A DNA stretch of 64,000 nucleotides from DASYQD01 sp036005845 (GTDB lineage: Bacteria; Acidobacteriota; Thermoanaerobaculia; Multivoradales; JAIOJS01). Position numbers and translations under genes: made by a program. Below are positions 61,513 through 64,000 of this stretch, piece after piece (position 1 is the first letter of the stretch; each line of letters begins with the position of its first letter). The stretch covers positions 1-64,000 of the forward strand of contig DASYQD010000117.1 of assembly GCA_036005845.1 (NCBI GenBank). Reading direction: 5' to 3'. The notes below the pieces were generated by a model. That model worked only from the letters and a program-made list of their open reading frames with translations. It made no database searches and was not told the DNA's origin.

Positions 61513-63265
61513 CCGCATGTCCCGACTCACCACCCTGCTGTCGCAGCCGCAGCGCCGGCGCCGACTGGGCCTGGCGCTGTGTGCCGCGCCGGTGGCCATC
61601 CAGGCGCTGGCGGTGGCGCTGCTCGGCGTCAACACCATCCTCTGGGACGAGTTCTTCTACGTGCCCTTCATCCGCGAGGTGTTCGAGGGCCGCAACTGGT
61701 GGCACTGGATGACGCTGCAGCACAACGAGCACCGCGTGGTGCCGATGAAGCTGCTGATGGTGCCGCTCGCCCTGCTCACCAACTGGGACACCCGTGCCGA
61801 GATGTGGGCGAGCGTCGCGCTGGCGGCGCTGACGGTGTTCGGCCTCTGGCGTCTCTACCGCCATCTTGGCGGCGACGACCTGCTGCTCTTCGCGCCCGTC
61901 GCCTGGCTGGTCTGCAGCCTGGGGCACTACGAGAACATGCTCTACGGCATGATGGTGAGCTGGTACTTCGTGGTCGTCGGCGTGGTGTGGATGCTGGTGC
62001 TGCTGTCGGCACCGGGCGCGTTGCTGGTCGCCGGCGCGGTGCTCTGCGCCTTCACCGCCGCCTTCACCAACCTCAACGGCCTGCTCGTCTTTCCGCTCGG
62101 GTTGGGGATGCTCCTCGTCTACCGGCGCTGGAGGGCCGCCGCGGTGTGGCTCGCCGTCTCCATCGGCGCCTTCGTCCTCTACTTCGTGAGATTCCAGATG
62201 CCCGGCGGGCAGCCGCCGCTGCCGCATCTGGGGCTCGCGGCGATCGCGCGCATCGCACGCTTCGGCATCAAGCTGCTGGGGGCGCCGCTCGCCGGCGGCA
62301 GCGTCGCCTGGAGCATCGTCATCGGCGTGCTGCTGATTGCGGCGACGGCGGCGGTCGCCCTGCGCTGGCGCCGGCCGTCACGGCTGCGTCGCGACGTACC
62401 GGCCGCCGGCCTCATCGCCTTCGGCGCTCTCTCCGGCGCCATGATCGCCGCCGGCCGCGCTGCCTACCAGGGCATCCCGCCGCTGCAGTCACGCTACATG
62501 CTCGACACCGTCCTGGTGATCGTCGGCCTCTACCTGCTGCTCGCCCGCGCCGTGGAGCAGAGCGAGCCGGCGTCGCCCCCGCGCCGACTCCTGGTCCCCG
62601 TCCTCGCCCTGCTGGTGCCCGGCCTGCTCGCCGCCAACGCCGAGGGCCTGCGTGCGGCGCTCGAGTGGCGCAACTGGCAGCTCCAGCAGAAGGCCATCCT
62701 GCAGACGTTCGACCAGCGGCCGGCTTCCGAGCTGGGTGGGATCTACTTCCTGGAGCAGGTCCCGCCGGCGGCGAGCTGGCTGCGCCAGCACCGGGTGGGT
62801 CCCTTCGCGGATGCTCCCGAGGTCGTCTTGCTGGTGCATTGGCAGGACGGCGTACCGGCGGAGGAGATCCTTCCCGGCCGGCCGGTCGAGCAGACCCTGG
62901 TCTGTCCGGTGGGCCGGATCGAAGACGTCGCCGTGGTCTTCGCCACCTACGCGCGGCAGAACACCTCCCACGTCGTGCTGTCGCTGTCCGAGAAGGGGCG
63001 GCAGCTGGGGCGCCGCGAGCTCGCCGCCGCCGACCTCAAGGACAACGGCTGGGTCTCGCTGCCGGTGGACGTCCGCGACTGCCGCGGGCGCACTCTGGTG
63101 CTGCGCGTCGAGTCGCCCGACGCCCGGCCCGGCAACGCGGTGACGGTGTGGACCTATCCGCACTACTACGGCGGCGAGGTGAGCCAAGGCGGCAATCCGC
63201 GCATTGCTGGGCGCTCGCTCGGTCTGGCCATCAACGGCTTCACCGCGCAGCTGCTCCACGACTGA
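61505..63265 (+). CDS. GT-C-like multi-spanning membrane protein
   Basis: The 586-aa protein starts at a GTG overlapping the previous gene by 8 bp (an ATG at 61517 is possible). At least nine hydrophobic helices fill residues 20-370. The first external loop holds the GT-C-like acidic pair ILWDEFFYVPF, followed by LQHNEHRVVPMKLLMVPLAL, where His/Arg could bind a polyprenyl-phosphate sugar. LQSRYMLDTVLVIVGLYLL is a late helix. The last 180 residues are a soluble beta-rich domain, probably extracytoplasmic. It most likely moves the lipid-linked sugar made by the preceding genes onto a surface acceptor; the assignment is based on topology and context. Confidence 0.7.
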   Translation: MTDRMSRLTTLLSQPQRRRRLGLALCAAPVAIQALAVALLGVNTILWDEFFYVPFIREVFEGRNWWHWMTLQHNEHRVVPMKLLMVPLALLTNWDTRAEMWASVALAALTVFGLWRLYRHLGGDDLLLFAPVAWLVCSLGHYENMLYGMMVSWYFVVVGVVWMLVLLSAPGALLVAGAVLCAFTAAFTNLNGLLVFPLGLGMLLVYRRWRAAAVWLAVSIGAFVLYFVRFQMPGGQPPLPHLGLAAIARIARFGIKLLGAPLAGGSVAWSIVIGVLLIAATAAVALRWRRPSRLRRDVPAAGLIAFGALSGAMIAAGRAAYQGIPPLQSRYMLDTVLVIVGLYLLLARAVEQSEPASPPRRLLVPVLALLVPGLLAANAEGLRAALEWRNWQLQQKAILQTFDQRPASELGGIYFLEQVPPAASWLRQHRVGPFADAPEVVLLVHWQDGVPAEEILPGRPVEQTLVCPVGRIEDVAVVFATYARQNTSHVVLSLSEKGRQLGRRELAAADLKDNGWVSLPVDVRDCRGRTLVLRVESPDARPGNAVTVWTYPHYYGGEVSQGGNPRIAGRSLGLAINGFTAQLLHD

Positions 63266-63322
63266 TCGCGAGGGGCCGGCGGGCTCGCCGGTCACGGATC
63301 GTAAAGCGCGGCTGAAAACGAA

Positions 63323-63344
63323 GGGCCCGCCGAACGGCGGGCCC
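63323..63344. terminator. bidirectional hairpin between the GT-C and S74 genes
   Basis: GGGCCCGCCG and CGGCGGGCCC form a perfect 10-bp stem with a 2-base loop. GAAAACGAA lies just upstream on the plus strand, providing a U-rich tract for minus-strand transcripts. A weaker hairpin, CCGGCGGG/CTCGCCGG, lies at about 63277-63292. Confidence 0.7.
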
Positions 63345-63396
63345 TGGGAGAGCGAAGCCGAGGCCCGCCGATCGGCAAGCCCCGGTTGCACGGCGG

Positions 63397-64000
63397 CTAC
63401 TTCTGGAGCGCCGCGACCGCGGCCTCGAGAGCGGCGAGCCGCTGCTTGAGGGTGCCGATCTCGTCGTTCTTGGCCGACAGCTCCTGCTGCAGGCCCTGGA
63501 TGGCGGCGAAGGCGACGCCGGCGCTGTCGGTCACCGAGATGCCCTTGGCATCGGCGCCGACCGAGAACAGCGAGTGGAAGTCCTCGGCCATCGGGCCCAT
63601 GTGGCGGACGTCGGGGTCGGCCTTGTAGGACCAGGTGGTGATCGGCATGTTGGCGACCTTGGCGAGCACGTCTCGGGGGTCGACGCCGTCGAAGCCCTGC
63701 TTGACGGTGCGGCTCGAGCTCGGCGTCACGGTGCCGGAGAACACCACGTTGCCGTTCTGGTCGAGGCTCATCTCGGTGCCGGTGTGAGCCTGGTTGTCGA
63801 CCACGAAGCTCGTGCTGCTGGTGCCGAACGACCAGCGCGGCGTAACGGTGGTGTCCTTGAGGATGAGGATGGCGCCGCCGTTGTTGTTGAGCTCGAGCAG
63901 CTCGCGAGGCGAGGTGGTGCCGCTGGTGTTCGAGACCAACACCTTGCCGTCGGTGGTGCCGCTGGCGCTGCTGGTCACGTGCAGGTTGGTGCTCGGGCTG
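63397..64000 (-). CDS. C-terminal part of a secreted protein with S74 intramolecular chaperone domain (cut by window edge)
   Basis: Only the last 200 or so codons are in the window; the start lies beyond 64000, and the internal ATG/GTG near 63978 is not the real start. The visible part has Gly/Ser/Thr-rich beta stretches (SFGTSSTSFVVDNQAHTGTE), then the S74 endosialidase-chaperone block: SSSRTVKQGFDGVDPRDVLAKV with the expected self-cleavage Ser, WSYKADPDVRHMGPMAEDFHSLF, and a C-terminal coiled coil (ELSAKNDEIGTLKQRLAALEAAVAAL). The domain trimerises tail fibres and some bacterial surface adhesins, then releases itself. Here a large surface fibre is more likely than a phage because no phage genes are adjacent. 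Confidence 0.82.
   Translation of the reverse strand, partial: SPSTNLHVTSSASGTTDGKVLVSNTSGTTSPRELLELNNNGGAILILKDTTVTPRWSFGTSSTSFVVDNQAHTGTEMSLDQNGNVVFSGTVTPSSSRTVKQGFDGVDPRDVLAKVANMPITTWSYKADPDVRHMGPMAEDFHSLFSVGADAKGISVTDSAGVAFAAIQGLQQELSAKNDEIGTLKQRLAALEAAVAALQK

Noticed and set aside
63300..63400. CRISPR-like or repeat cluster at the right edge
   Set aside because: The short complementary runs form two terminator hairpins; there are no spaced direct repeats.

Overview
The window is GC-rich bacterial chromosome with no plasmid, phage-integration, IS or CRISPR signature. Codons end overwhelmingly in G or C, genes are tightly packed, many starts are GTG, and neighbours often overlap by four bases. 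Housekeeping content (pilT, recX-alaS, pgsA, ffh, rpsP-khpA-rimM-trmD-rplS), a bacterial M2 (ACE-like) peptidase, long TPR proteins, CSLREA/beta-helix exoproteins and a C-terminal 'DGFE-G-W' tail fit an Acidobacteriota-like soil or sediment lineage (Thermoanaerobaculia is my best guess). That placement is inference; no rRNA is present to confirm it.

Layout. 1-2.3 kb: a small conserved-looking hypothetical gene, a 0.6-kb gap, and a broken secreted-protein gene. 2.3-10.7 kb: pilT, a palindromic REP-like element, recX-alaS, a lytic transglycosylase, pgsA, a tiny lipoprotein gene and ffh. 10.7-16.4 kb: a MacB/FtsX-type ABC exporter pair facing a secreted protein plus a LytS/LytTR two-component system. 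16.4-22 kb: the ribosomal/tRNA-modification operon with its own rplS promoter, then a giant TPR protein. 22-32 kb: isocitrate dehydrogenase, rarA, a DsbD-like reductase, an aminotransferase, the M2 peptidase, a site-2-type protease, a 65-aa secreted peptide and an SRAP (HMCES/YedK-like) protein.

32-50.8 kb is accessory and devoted to surface glycans or specialised metabolites. A GT-A/GT-B fusion diverges from a sulfotransferase-GT2 fusion and a methyltransferase. A nine-gene minus-strand operon then combines an N-acyltransferase-like protein, a PglD-like acyltransferase, a beta-propeller protein, an FkbM methyltransferase, a PhyH dioxygenase, a KAS III-like enzyme, a dedicated acyl carrier protein, a glycosyltransferase and a DegT aminotransferase. 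It diverges from a GSCFA protein and two membrane-anchored SGNH proteins. Together these read as machinery to build and acylate an amino-sugar-containing surface molecule; it matches no pathway I can name and is the best candidate for a new system.

50.8-58.6 kb: exoproteins. A secreted beta-helix protein sits beside a subtilisin-like protease carrying a second copy of the same beta-helix as its C-terminus (a third copy lies at 38-39 kb), then a 1129-aa CSLREA/beta-helix protein with FG-GAP-like repeats. 58.7-63.3 kb: a DprE1/DprE2-like epimerase pair, a polyprenyl-phosphate glycosyltransferase and a GT-C-like membrane protein form a compact glycan cassette. The right edge cuts a protein ending in an S74 self-cleaving chaperone domain.

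Regulation: many genes have an extended -10 box (TGN-TANNAT, often followed by CC) without a clear -35. In about ten cases it lies only 6-11 bases before the start codon, with no Shine-Dalgarno sequence, which suggests widespread leaderless transcripts.
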